Source of the DNA: a virus
Strand: one strand, 5' to 3'
IMG/VR virus record: IMGVR_UViG_3300050821_002351
Span: 1-27,163 of that record
Length of the DNA stretch: 27,163 nucleotides
Shown: positions 20,379 through 27,163 of the stretch, in pieces
Numbering within the stretch: position 1 is the first letter of the stretch
How the letters are laid out: each line of letters opens with the position of its first letter
Program-made: the position numbers and the translations under genes
Notes under the pieces: generated by a model
What the model saw: the letters and a program-made list of their open reading frames with translations, nothing else
What the model was told of the DNA's origin: nothing
The model's database searches: none

Positions 20379-22443
20379 TGATCCGATCGAACTCGCGCTT
20401 CGACCGCAAACCTCGGCGGCGGCGTCCTCATCGTCTTCCGATCCGATCGAACAGGCGCTAAATCCTGCCACGCGCCAGGCAAGCCCTAGAACTCCTATTG
20501 TAGTTCCGGATTCACCCAGACAAGCATCACTGCCAGCGCTTGCCCTGCATGGCGCTTTAGACGTTGCTGGAGGTGTTGGAGAGACACTTACCAGCGGAGC
20601 CTTGGGTTTTGCTGGGCAATTAGCAGGAGGAGCGGCCAGTTATGCGGGGCGCTTTTTGCCTGGAGGCGACTGGGATCGAGCGCAACGATGGGCGAATAAG
20701 GTACAGCAAGAAGTCTCTACCGCAGGCGGCTTGTATGGGGAGCCAGAAACCACCACGGGTCAAACTATCCAGAAAGGCATGAACTGGATAGGCGGGAAGA
20801 TTTCAGCTTTTGCTAGCGGTGCTGGTCAGAAGACTCTTGATATTACCGGATCCCCTACGTTAGCCTCAACGGTAGACGCCACTTTGCAGGCTCTCCCGCA
20901 ATTAGCAGCTGCCAAGCTTGCCCAGCGTATGAGCGGAGGGACATCAGAGCCAGAAGCCATTCCGCAGCCTGCGGTTGCAGGATTTGCTCCTGATTCGATC
21001 GTTAAGGCCCCACAGGCAACAGGACAGGCTGTAGTAGGAGGTACTTCCGCGCCTGAAGTGGCTCTTGCTGCCAAATCAATTCAGCCAACAGTAGAAACTC
21101 CATCTGTTCCTATTCCAGAAGCAATAGACCATGCTCCGGGTGATCTAGGTCCCGCATTGCAGGCGCAGAGGGAGGCAATTCTGGCTAGAGTCGGGCATCA
21201 GAGCGCTAGGACAAGCGCTGTTACTGGCAATGGTCCTGCCACCATGTTCGATTTCGATTCTGCCAAAAGCCTGTCAGAAGCCGGGCAAATGATGCGTCAG
21301 CAGATTGATTCTGAAACTGCGGCTAATGCAGCATTCGCTAGCAAGATACAGCAGGCCACTGGCGGTACGGCTGGCCTGGATCAGGCAAGCCTAAATGCTA
21401 GAGGAGATACCATTGATGCCGCTCGAGCTGGGCTTCAGCAATGGCACGATAATCAAGTAGCCAGTCAGTATGCTGCCGCTCGTACTGCCTTGGGTGATAC
21501 TCCAGTAAAACTGAATAGTCTTGCAGAAATTGCTCCTGATCCGGCTAAGGTTTCTGGCACTCCACAGGGATTGGCGTTCAAAGCGCAATTGGATAAGGTA
21601 ATGCAATCTCTAGGGATTGCTGATCCCCAAGGGAATATCTTATCTACCAGCGTCAACAATGCCGAAAGACTTCGGCAATGGATGAATTCAAGCTGGAAGC
21701 CGGAAACATCAGGATTCATAACAGAGCTTAAGAACGCTCTCGACACTGATGTTACACAAGCAGCCGGTAAGGATGTATTCGAACAGGCTCGAGCGGCCCG
21801 GACCTTGCAAGCGCAACAATTGCAGAATCCGGCTTTCGAAAGGATTGCAGGTCTATCAGACGCCAAGAATTTCGAAGCTATTCCTGATGCTGTTGCTAGG
21901 CTTCCATCCGATCAGCTGGCGCATGTGGTGAATGTTTTTTCCAATATGCCTGAAGGATTGCAGCCCCTAGGTACTCAGGCATTGCAGGAGATTGCTGGTC
22001 ATTATGCCAATAGAATTGTAGAAGCCGGGACTCCTAAAGCAGTAGGAGGCTCCTGGTCTGACATTGGAGTATCCAAATATCTGCAAAACAATAATGCTCG
22101 TTTGGCCCAAGTATTTACGCCAGAAGGCATGAATATGATCGGCGATCTGAATCAGGCAGGGAAAATTACGGCAATGGACAAACGTTATATAGGAGCCGCA
22201 GGACAGAGCCAGAACTTCCTGCAGCGCGGTCTAGTTTATGCATTGCCCAAGCTAGGAGGTATGGCAGGAGGGGCAGCTGGAAGCTTGTTGGCTGGTCCTT
22301 TAGGTGCTGGCTCAGGCGCATTGGCTGGTGAAGCCGCAATGAGCCAAATGTCCCAGAAGATGCAGGCTGCTTATGCCCGCAAACAGATGCAGCAGCGTAT
22401 CAAGCCTCTAGGGCCAGGTCCGGTACCTGCGGCGCAGCCATAA
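20371..22443 (+). CDS. Putative DNA-ejection protein 3
   Basis: This is a 690-residue protein. It begins with two copies of a DPIE-x-AL-x-P motif (residues 4-12 and about 24-32) separated by a Ser/Ala run, and the matching DNA GATCCGATCGAAC is repeated. A Gly/Ala-rich region follows (GVGETLTSGALGFAGQLAGG), then a proline-rich linker, and a long helical part. Near the C-terminus a GGMAGGAAGSLLAGPLGAGS stretch could insert into membranes. It sits in the place of P22 gp16, an internal protein that helps DNA cross the cell envelope. I see no lysozyme or transglycosylase motif. Its last residues (KPLGPGPVPAAQP) are proline-rich. Confidence 0.68.
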   Translation: MDDDPIELALRPQTSAAASSSSSDPIEQALNPATRQASPRTPIVVPDSPRQASLPALALHGALDVAGGVGETLTSGALGFAGQLAGGAASYAGRFLPGGDWDRAQRWANKVQQEVSTAGGLYGEPETTTGQTIQKGMNWIGGKISAFASGAGQKTLDITGSPTLASTVDATLQALPQLAAAKLAQRMSGGTSEPEAIPQPAVAGFAPDSIVKAPQATGQAVVGGTSAPEVALAAKSIQPTVETPSVPIPEAIDHAPGDLGPALQAQREAILARVGHQSARTSAVTGNGPATMFDFDSAKSLSEAGQMMRQQIDSETAANAAFASKIQQATGGTAGLDQASLNARGDTIDAARAGLQQWHDNQVASQYAAARTALGDTPVKLNSLAEIAPDPAKVSGTPQGLAFKAQLDKVMQSLGIADPQGNILSTSVNNAERLRQWMNSSWKPETSGFITELKNALDTDVTQAAGKDVFEQARAARTLQAQQLQNPAFERIAGLSDAKNFEAIPDAVARLPSDQLAHVVNVFSNMPEGLQPLGTQALQEIAGHYANRIVEAGTPKAVGGSWSDIGVSKYLQNNNARLAQVFTPEGMNMIGDLNQAGKITAMDKRYIGAAGQSQNFLQRGLVYALPKLGGMAGGAAGSLLAGPLGAGSGALAGEAAMSQMSQKMQAAYARKQMQQRIKPLGPGPVPAAQP

Positions 22444-22483
22444 CCATGCTTTTACGGCCGCTATAGCTAAAAGAATCTGAATC

Positions 22484-23518
22484 ATGGCTACCTACAATCT
22501 TAGCCCAATTGGCAACGAATTCGAGCAATTTTTCGGTGCTGCCGGGGCTAATTTTCCTCCGAATCTGCCCCTAAATGGCGGATTCCTGAACACGTTCCAG
22601 GCAGGAACCTCTACGCCTATTGCCACGTTTGCTAACAATTTAGGATCTATCCAGAACTCTACCACGATGCAGTTAGGGCCTGATGGCCGCTTTGCGGGGG
22701 CTATCTGGCTGCTGTCTGGGCAGGCGTACAAGTTCCAGCTTACAGACTCGACCGGATTCCAGATATGGATTGTCGATAACGTTTCCGGAATCAATGATTC
22801 CTCGCAGATCACTAACGCCGAGTGGATAGCATCGGGCGCGGTTCCTACTTACTCGAGCGCTACTACCTTCACGACCCCAGGAAACACGACCGGGACATTT
22901 CAGCCTGGGCGAAGAGTAAAGGCTACTGTAACAGCAGGCACCGTATATGGGACAGTCTTCACAAGCACGTTCGGTGTATCCACGACCATTGTGCTTACGA
23001 TGGATACTGGACAGGCACTCGATAACGGATTGAATCAAGCTCTGGTTGGGTTGCTAGGGGAGAGCAATCCTAGTGTTCCGCAGATACTTCCATATAACAC
23101 GGTATTTTTCAGGGCGCATAGATCATCCAACCAAACTACTGGTACTACCGCAATATTTGATGTGATAGATAGCCAGACAGGAGGAACAAATTACAGCAAT
23201 AGCACTGGAATATTCACCGCACCTTTCACTGGATGGTATCACTTCGATTGCGCATTAGCTGTGTCCAATACTGGAGGCGCGGGGATTATTGCTGGCAGCT
23301 CCATAACTGCAAATTCTGTTAGAGTTGCAGGATATACAGTAACCATAGCAGCGGGAGTTGTTGGAGGATGGGGAATATCTACCACATGCCCATTAACTGC
23401 AGGACAGACCGTGCTTTGCGGAAACGATTCCGGATTCACTGCCTCATATATTCTTGTCTCTGGAGCTTCTCTAGGGGATACAAGTTTTTGCGGTTATCTG
23501 GTGGCTAGAACAGCATGA
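22484..23518 (+). CDS. Tail fibre with C1q-like tip domain
   Basis: This is a 344-residue protein. Residues 1-105 form an adaptor module (LPLNGGFLNTFQAGTSTPIATF, LGPDGRFAGAIWLLSGQAYKF, DNVSGIND) shared with the next gene, probably the tail-binding domain. Residues about 118-190 form a second beta module common in phage tail proteins (SATTFTTPGNTTGTFQPGRR and KATVTAGTVYG). The C-terminal 140 residues resemble a C1q/TNF-like trimeric head (FFRAHRSSNQ, FDVIDSQTGGTNYSNSTG, IFTAPFTGWYHFDCAL, FCGYLVA), likely the receptor tip. A 40-base gap with a short inverted repeat (CTTTTA 22449-22454 and TAAAAG 22468-22473) precedes it. Its stop overlaps the tailspike ATG. Confidence 0.8.
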   Translation: MATYNLSPIGNEFEQFFGAAGANFPPNLPLNGGFLNTFQAGTSTPIATFANNLGSIQNSTTMQLGPDGRFAGAIWLLSGQAYKFQLTDSTGFQIWIVDNVSGINDSSQITNAEWIASGAVPTYSSATTFTTPGNTTGTFQPGRRVKATVTAGTVYGTVFTSTFGVSTTIVLTMDTGQALDNGLNQALVGLLGESNPSVPQILPYNTVFFRAHRSSNQTTGTTAIFDVIDSQTGGTNYSNSTGIFTAPFTGWYHFDCALAVSNTGGAGIIAGSSITANSVRVAGYTVTIAAGVVGGWGISTTCPLTAGQTVLCGNDSGFTASYILVSGASLGDTSFCGYLVARTA

Positions 23519-25212
23519 GCGTATTTCTTTCTCCGGTTGGGAATGGTGATGTTTTCCTGAATCCTCCGGCATCTCTTGCTGGTGCTGGATTGCCTGCTAA
23601 TGGTGGATTCATAAATACTTATTTGGCCGGCACTACTACGCCAGCGGCAACCTATACAACATCCTTAGGAAATGTAGCCAATACAAATCCTATCGTACTT
23701 ACCCCGGCTGGCATGGCACCTTTTGAAATTTGGCTTACCGGCGGTATTTCATACAAGTTCATTATCACAGATATTTATGGCGTCCAAATAGGCCCCACAT
23801 ATGACAATATTGTCGGGCAATATGATGCCACACAAGTTTCATATACGCCTGGAGGTACTGGAGCCGTAACAACTACGGTAGCTATTGAGTTAGGCCGCCA
23901 ATGGATAACACCGGAAGATTTTGGAACTAATGTTGGAACTGGAGGAGACGATACTACAGCTTTAAGCGCATGGATAACTTATCTTAACACTGTATCCACC
24001 AATCAGTTTGGGAAGATGGCTTCCACTGTCTACAACATTAGTGCCCCTCTTCCTCAAATCAATAGCAGCGGAGTGTGGATTCTTGGGGCTGGTTCTGATG
24101 ACTTCCATAACGGAGGAACCGGAACCGATCAGACCTTCATAAAATGGATAGGAAGCTCTAGTTCTGGAACCATGCTCACGATAGCTCCTACCAGTGGAGC
24201 ACAGCAATACTTAGTAGGCAACCGACTTTTGGGGGTGAGTTTCGATTGCAATAGCGGAACCATTGCTAACGGGGTTTTGCTTCAATCTATACGGGGCGGC
24301 GAATTTGAATTACGCGTCAAGGATGCCGGGACCGCCGGACTTACTTGCGGAGTAGTTGCTTCTCTCACTTCGGATCCTCGCGACTTCCAGATAAACAAAA
24401 TTCGATATAAGGGAAGTCAGACAAATGGATCGGGAGTTAACGGCATCTCATTAGTGCTCAATGGAGATTCTGGAGCCAATCCGTCTTTCAATATATTCGA
24501 AATCATAGATATTGTTCATTCAAATGCTTTGGCTATTCAGTCAATTAACGCGGACTCGAATATTTGGATAAATGTTCGATGTTTCAAAACAGGAGGGGGA
24601 ACGGCTAACAATTCTATCGAATGGGATGGTGGAGCTACTGCAGCACAGGCTACCAGAAGCGAATTATTCCATGTTCTTTATACTACGGTGGCGGCTCATG
24701 CTAAAGGGGCAGGATTTGCAGTAGCTCCAGGTAATATCAAGATCCTATCTCTTAACAAAGAGAACAATACGCCAGATCCTGTTGTAGATGGTGGGGCACA
24801 GGTTTCATGGTGGGATAGCGATACTTGGGTTACCGGAAGATGGGCTTCCTATGTTCCTGTGTTAACCGCAGGCTCGGGAGCATTCGGAGTAAGTCCTCCA
24901 ACGGCAACTGGGCGCTATATTCTCACTGGAAATGTTGTCAACTTCTCGATTGTCATTACATTTCAGGCAGCCAACAGTGTTGGAACTGCGGGAAGTTTCA
25001 TTGGTGCTACCCTGCCTATTACATCAGGAGCATCTTGCTCTGCGGCTGCCACTGGATGGGAAACTACAACAGGAACAGCTTTGATGGCCAAGATAAACTC
25101 GGCTGCTACCACAATGTTTATTTTCAAATATGATGGGGTTTCTTTTGTGGGTGCAAACAGCTTTGTGGAGATTATCAGTGGAAGTTACGAAGTCGTGCCT
25201 CCAGTCATCTAA
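23515..25212 (+). CDS. Tailspike with right-handed beta-helix
   Basis: This is a 565-residue protein starting in an ATGA overlap. Residues 1-115 repeat the adaptor of the fibre upstream (LPANGGFINTYLAGTTTPAATY, SYKFIITDIYG). Then comes QWITPEDFGTNVGTGGDDTTALSAW, the DDT-x-A start typical of phage beta-helix tailspikes. Residues about 160-430 fit a parallel beta-helix (GVWILGAGSDDF, GVLLQSIRGGEFELRV, GISLVLNGDSGANPS). The last 120 residues (GRWASYVPVLTAGSGAFGVS, then GRYILTGNVVNFSIVITF) form a small beta domain common at tailspike ends. Such spikes bind and often cleave or deacetylate surface polysaccharide; substrate and catalytic residues cannot be read. Confidence 0.82.
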   Translation: MSVFLSPVGNGDVFLNPPASLAGAGLPANGGFINTYLAGTTTPAATYTTSLGNVANTNPIVLTPAGMAPFEIWLTGGISYKFIITDIYGVQIGPTYDNIVGQYDATQVSYTPGGTGAVTTTVAIELGRQWITPEDFGTNVGTGGDDTTALSAWITYLNTVSTNQFGKMASTVYNISAPLPQINSSGVWILGAGSDDFHNGGTGTDQTFIKWIGSSSSGTMLTIAPTSGAQQYLVGNRLLGVSFDCNSGTIANGVLLQSIRGGEFELRVKDAGTAGLTCGVVASLTSDPRDFQINKIRYKGSQTNGSGVNGISLVLNGDSGANPSFNIFEIIDIVHSNALAIQSINADSNIWINVRCFKTGGGTANNSIEWDGGATAAQATRSELFHVLYTTVAAHAKGAGFAVAPGNIKILSLNKENNTPDPVVDGGAQVSWWDSDTWVTGRWASYVPVLTAGSGAFGVSPPTATGRYILTGNVVNFSIVITFQAANSVGTAGSFIGATLPITSGASCSAAATGWETTTGTALMAKINSAATTMFIFKYDGVSFVGANSFVEIISGSYEVVPPVI

Positions 25213-25275
25213 AGATGAAGAATGGCCTTGGATTCCTCCTATTGACAGGAGACTTCCTATTCCAGGAGTTCCGCG

Positions 25276-25683
25276 ATGATTTACCTCCGCAAGATATCGG
25301 TCGATAATCAAGGCGCCTTCTATCAGTTCTATGATGAAGACGAATTACTCTTCTATGTCGCCACCCATACCTATCAACAGACAGACGGCTCATGGCTCCC
25401 CAAGACTCCTGTTGGTGTGTATGACTTGGTGCGCGGAAATCACACTCTGAAGACCGGACAGACGTTCTATACCTTTGAGGTTATGAACGTTCCTGGACAT
25501 ACAGGAATACTGTTGCCGCACACCGGGAATCTACCTGAGCGAGATTCAGAAGGATGCTATCTCTGCGGTACGCATGTAAGCACGCTAGGAACCGTCAAGG
25601 ATGTATCTAATAGCGTTGATGCCTACACGCTCTTTACCGGACATTTCGACGGAGTAACTTCGGGACAGGTGACAATCGAGTGA
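25276..25683 (+). CDS. DUF5675-family protein
   Basis: This is a 135-residue protein with GAFYQFYDEDELLFYVATHTY (13-33), KTPVGVYDLVRG (43-54), and the family core NVPGHTGILLPHTGNLPERD (71-90) plus SEGCYLCG (91-98). H82 and C94 lie in an H-x2-N...S-x-G-C layout that recalls the catalytic His and Cys of L,D-transpeptidase-type enzymes, although that relation is my inference. DUF5675 proteins are common in phage late regions and unassigned. CAGGAG (25263-25268) precedes the ATG. It opens the lysis region, so a wall-related role is plausible. A 30-codon frame from 25215 overlaps and is ignored. Confidence 0.75.
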   Translation: MIYLRKISVDNQGAFYQFYDEDELLFYVATHTYQQTDGSWLPKTPVGVYDLVRGNHTLKTGQTFYTFEVMNVPGHTGILLPHTGNLPERDSEGCYLCGTHVSTLGTVKDVSNSVDAYTLFTGHFDGVTSGQVTIE

Positions 25684-25838
25684 ATAATCAGGGGCCAATA
25701 ACTAATCCTGGAGACTATCCCAAGAAACTCGACCCTGTCTGTCCGCTCTGCAAGCAGAATCCGCATGCCAATACCTGCGGCATGTGGTCCCCGTACCAGA
25801 ACTGGCTCAAGGAGCATCAGAAAGCGTGTGGCTCCTGA
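25680..25838 (+). CDS. Cys/His-rich mini-protein
   Basis: This is a 52-residue protein starting with GTG in a GTGA overlap with the DUF5675 stop. C21 and C24 (CPLC), H29, C33, H46 and C50 could form a small zinc site. The remainder is polar and proline-rich (NPGDYPKKLDPV). No family is recognised. It overlaps the next gene by 13 bases, which supports it being a translated part of the lysis operon. Confidence 0.55.
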   Translation: MNNQGPITNPGDYPKKLDPVCPLCKQNPHANTCGMWSPYQNWLKEHQKACGS

Positions 25839-26044
25839 TCGCTCGAGCAATTTCAGCGCTGGAGCTTTTGGCTGGAGGGTCGGCACTTACCTTCGTTCTG
25901 GTCTATGTCGTGGTGCACAATTTCACTGTTACCTGGCCGTTCGTGGCCTATACGACCATGTATGGGACTTACCATATGGGGCGTGCTATGTTCCGGGAAT
26001 TCCTGAGGTCAAAGATGGGGAATCATGAATCTGACTCTCATTAG
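25826..26044 (+). CDS. Holin candidate (small membrane protein)
   Basis: This is a 72-residue protein from the GTG at 25826, with AAGGAG at 25809-25814. Residues about 2-30 are strongly hydrophobic (WLLIARAISALELLAGGSAL, then TFVLVYVVV) and residues 32-50 form a second, weaker segment; the C-terminus is basic and hydrophilic (RAMFREFLRSKMGNHESDSH). Size, topology and position just upstream of Rz/Rz1 fit a holin, which makes the membrane hole that starts lysis. An upstream GTG at 25784 would add 14 residues. No endolysin is identified beside it. It overlaps Rz by 20 bases. Confidence 0.6.
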   Translation: MWLLIARAISALELLAGGSALTFVLVYVVVHNFTVTWPFVAYTTMYGTYHMGRAMFREFLRSKMGNHESDSH

Positions 26045-26522
26045 CGCTCTTGGTGGACTTCTTCTATCTGTGGCAGCATTCTTTTATGGGCAACACGTCG
26101 CCAATACCGCTTGCCAAGCAGATAAAGAGGCTATGCAGCTGGATGCATCAAAGAAAGAAGCAAGCTTCAAAGCCGCAGTATCAGGAGTCCAAGACGTTGC
26201 CAATGCCCACGAGCAAGGAGTAGTTTATGACTACCAGAAACGCGTACAGGCTCTTGCCGCTGCCAATGCTGATGCTAGCGACAGTCTTAAGCGGATGCGC
26301 GACGCAATCGCCATCTATGCCGCCAAGCCTAACCCTGCAGGATTGCCCCAAAGCTCCTCCGTTCCCGTATCCCCTCCCGACCCCAGAGTTATCGAGCTGG
26401 GAAGCTTGGCCGGGTCGCTGGCAATTGGAGGTGCAGAACCTAGCCAAGACGCCGCTAGCTGTGCCGTCAAGCTCCGTGCTGCCGAAGCCTGGGCAGCCAC
26501 AGTGATAGGGGAACAGAAATGA
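26025..26522 (+). CDS. Rz: Rz-like i-spanin
   Basis: This is a 165-residue inner-membrane spanin. An N-terminal signal-anchor (LTLISALGGLLLSVAAFFYG, residues 3-22) is followed by an Ala/Lys/Glu-rich helical periplasmic domain (KEAMQLDASKKEASFKAA, QGVVYDYQKRVQALAAANAD) that would be a coiled coil bridging to Rz1. It ends with CAVKLRAAEAWAATV. Rz proteins fuse the two membranes at the last step of lysis in Gram-negative hosts. The Rz1 gene is completely embedded in the +1 frame. G-rich sequence (26017-26020) precedes the ATG, and the stop overlaps the next ATG. Confidence 0.82.
   Translation: MNLTLISALGGLLLSVAAFFYGQHVANTACQADKEAMQLDASKKEASFKAAVSGVQDVANAHEQGVVYDYQKRVQALAAANADASDSLKRMRDAIAIYAAKPNPAGLPQSSSVPVSPPDPRVIELGSLAGSLAIGGAEPSQDAASCAVKLRAAEAWAATVIGEQK
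26227..26505 (+). CDS. Rz1: Rz1-like o-spanin lipoprotein, nested in Rz
   Basis: This is a 92-residue frame lying wholly within Rz, shifted +1. It begins MTTRNAYRLLPLPMLML, then ATVLSGC with the lipobox LSGC; the processed lipoprotein would start at C24 and carry Ala at +2, suited to the outer membrane. The mature part is rich in Pro (PSMPPSLTLQDCPKAPPFPY and PLPTPE), the signature of o-spanins. It partners the Rz coiled coil. A proper lipobox and polyproline in an alternate frame of Rz are strong evidence that this is not a shadow. Confidence 0.83.
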   Translation: MTTRNAYRLLPLPMLMLATVLSGCATQSPSMPPSLTLQDCPKAPPFPYPLPTPELSSWEAWPGRWQLEVQNLAKTPLAVPSSSVLPKPGQPQ

Positions 26523-27028
26523 CCGTAGCAGCCACTATAGCCCGCTGGAGTGCTCTTTTCCTGCTCATGCTTGTCATGACAGCCATATGCCCGTTTGCGA
26601 TGGCTGTAGCCCTGATTTGGGCCACTCCTGACGGTCCTAATTCTCTTCCTTCATGGCTATATTTTCTGAATACCTGGGATGACCTAATTCCTACTCAGGG
26701 TGAGAAAGATGTGGCTTCTGTAGCTTGGGTGAGGACGCACCTAGGATGGTATGTGAAGACTTGGTATTGGCTCGGCCTAAGGAACCAATCCTACGGCCTG
26801 TTCCATATGATTCCTGGGCCTACAGATTGGCCTAACACGTCCTGGGTGCAATCCTTGCCGTCCGCTAGGATCTACACGGCAAGTATGCTTACTGGCGGCA
26901 AAGCCTACTTCGAGTGGCACTTACCCTATGTCTTAAGATTCGGCTGGAAGCTTAAGGACATCATCGATTCCAAGCACACGCCTGATGATCGTCCTATGTT
27001 CTGCTTCCAGCCGTTCAAGGGTCCTTAG
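26519..27028 (+). CDS. DUF7338-like phage membrane protein
   Basis: This is a 169-residue protein starting in an ATGA overlap with Rz. One N-terminal hydrophobic region (about 10-36, ALFLLMLVMTAICPFAMAVA) anchors it. The rest is rich in Trp and Tyr, with WLYFLNTWDDLIPTQGEKD, HLGWYVKTWYWLGLRNQSYG and GKAYFEWHLPYVLRFGWKLKD. The WYxKTWYWLxRN core resembles an uncharacterised family frequent in phages near lysis or tail genes. Its role is unknown. It ends four bases into an opposite-strand gene. Confidence 0.72.
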   Translation: MTVAATIARWSALFLLMLVMTAICPFAMAVALIWATPDGPNSLPSWLYFLNTWDDLIPTQGEKDVASVAWVRTHLGWYVKTWYWLGLRNQSYGLFHMIPGPTDWPNTSWVQSLPSARIYTASMLTGGKAYFEWHLPYVLRFGWKLKDIIDSKHTPDDRPMFCFQPFKGP

Positions 27029-27163
27029 CGCCTTTGTATTCTAGAGTCTCCTCCGCAATCGTCAGTGCAGGGCGGCGGGGGAGGAGGCGGAGGAGCTATC
27101 ACAGGCAGCGTCGAGTGGACGTAGAAGTATGTGCCGCCCGATACTTTGCAGCCGGCTGCCTGG
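27025..27163 (-). CDS. C-terminal end of a minus-strand gene with polyproline stretch (partial)
   Basis: Reading leftwards from the right edge, one frame stays open for 45 codons to a TAA at 27025-27027. It gives AAGCKVSGGTYFYVHSTLPV, then IAPPPPPPPPCTDDCGG and a basic SRIQRR end. Cys residues flank the polyproline run. It converges on the DUF7338-like gene and overlaps it by four bases. The beginning is outside the window, so the function is unknown. The opposite strand gives a glycine-run frame here that is shorter and less protein-like. Confidence 0.42.
   Translation of the reverse strand, partial: QAAGCKVSGGTYFYVHSTLPVIAPPPPPPPPCTDDCGGDSRIQRR

Noticed and set aside
22449-22473. Terminator or special promoter in the gap before the tail fibre
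   Set aside because: CTTTTA/TAAAAG arms are short and AT-rich with a 13-base loop, and CTATAG alone is not enough to call a phage-polymerase promoter.
25215-25307. A 30-codon frame before the DUF5675 gene
   Set aside because: It overlaps the DUF5675 start by 32 bases, has no Shine-Dalgarno and has no recognisable sequence.
27053-27115. Glycine-run plus-strand frame at the right edge
   Set aside because: It is very short and low in complexity; the opposite-strand frame is open to the window edge and more protein-like.
1-27163. CRISPR arrays, integrase, attachment site or replication origin
   Set aside because: None was seen: no regularly spaced repeats, no recombinase motifs and no clustered iterons.

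Overview
The window is the virion-assembly and lysis half of a tailed double-stranded DNA phage with a P22-type (podovirus) particle. The basis is the family set in P22-like order: terminase, portal, scaffold, coat with an I-domain insertion, gp4-like and gp10-like portal-closing proteins, glycine/alanine/glutamine-rich candidate ejection proteins, then tail fibre and tailspike. A spanin pair (Rz with an embedded Rz1 lipoprotein) points to a Gram-negative host. I see no integrase, repressor, replication gene, tRNA or CRISPR array, so lifestyle and host genus cannot be read from this piece. It may be an environmental phage or a prophage fragment.

Layout. Positions 1-1960 hold small, mostly unknown proteins (a membrane peptide, a Cys-pair protein, charged proteins) and a GroES-like co-chaperonin. 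Positions 1970-3728 are the packaging genes: a small-terminase-like protein, a tiny HTH protein of the IS3 OrfA type, and the large terminase. Positions 3725-5205 carry a release-factor-like protein without a GGQ loop, two small unknowns and an HNH-AP2 homing endonuclease that overlaps the portal start. Portal and scaffold follow (5198-8404). A 670-base regulatory stretch (8405-9074) holds two small genes and a near-consensus sigma70-type promoter with an approximately 117-base leader for the coat gene.

After the coat (9075-10334) comes an accessory block (10344-14468). Two homologous Ser/Thr/Ala-rich putative virion-surface proteins flank a glycosyltransferase, a small helical protein, a minus-strand HNH endonuclease, a SAM methyltransferase and another small virion-like protein. 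This is the most unusual part of the window and could be a virion-modification cassette. Next are the tail-closing proteins (14468-17328), which both carry a related inserted beta-rich domain, then three candidate ejection proteins (17869-22443), a C1q-tipped fibre and a beta-helix tailspike (22484-25212).

The lysis region (25276-27028) has a DUF5675 protein, a Cys/His mini-protein, a holin candidate, nested Rz/Rz1 and a DUF7338-like membrane protein. A minus-strand gene with a polyproline stretch enters from the right edge.

Genes are packed with ATGA, GTGA and TGATG stop/start overlaps, implying long co-transcribed units with translational coupling. Only the HNH gene at 12392-12784 and the edge gene at 27025-27163 are on the minus strand.
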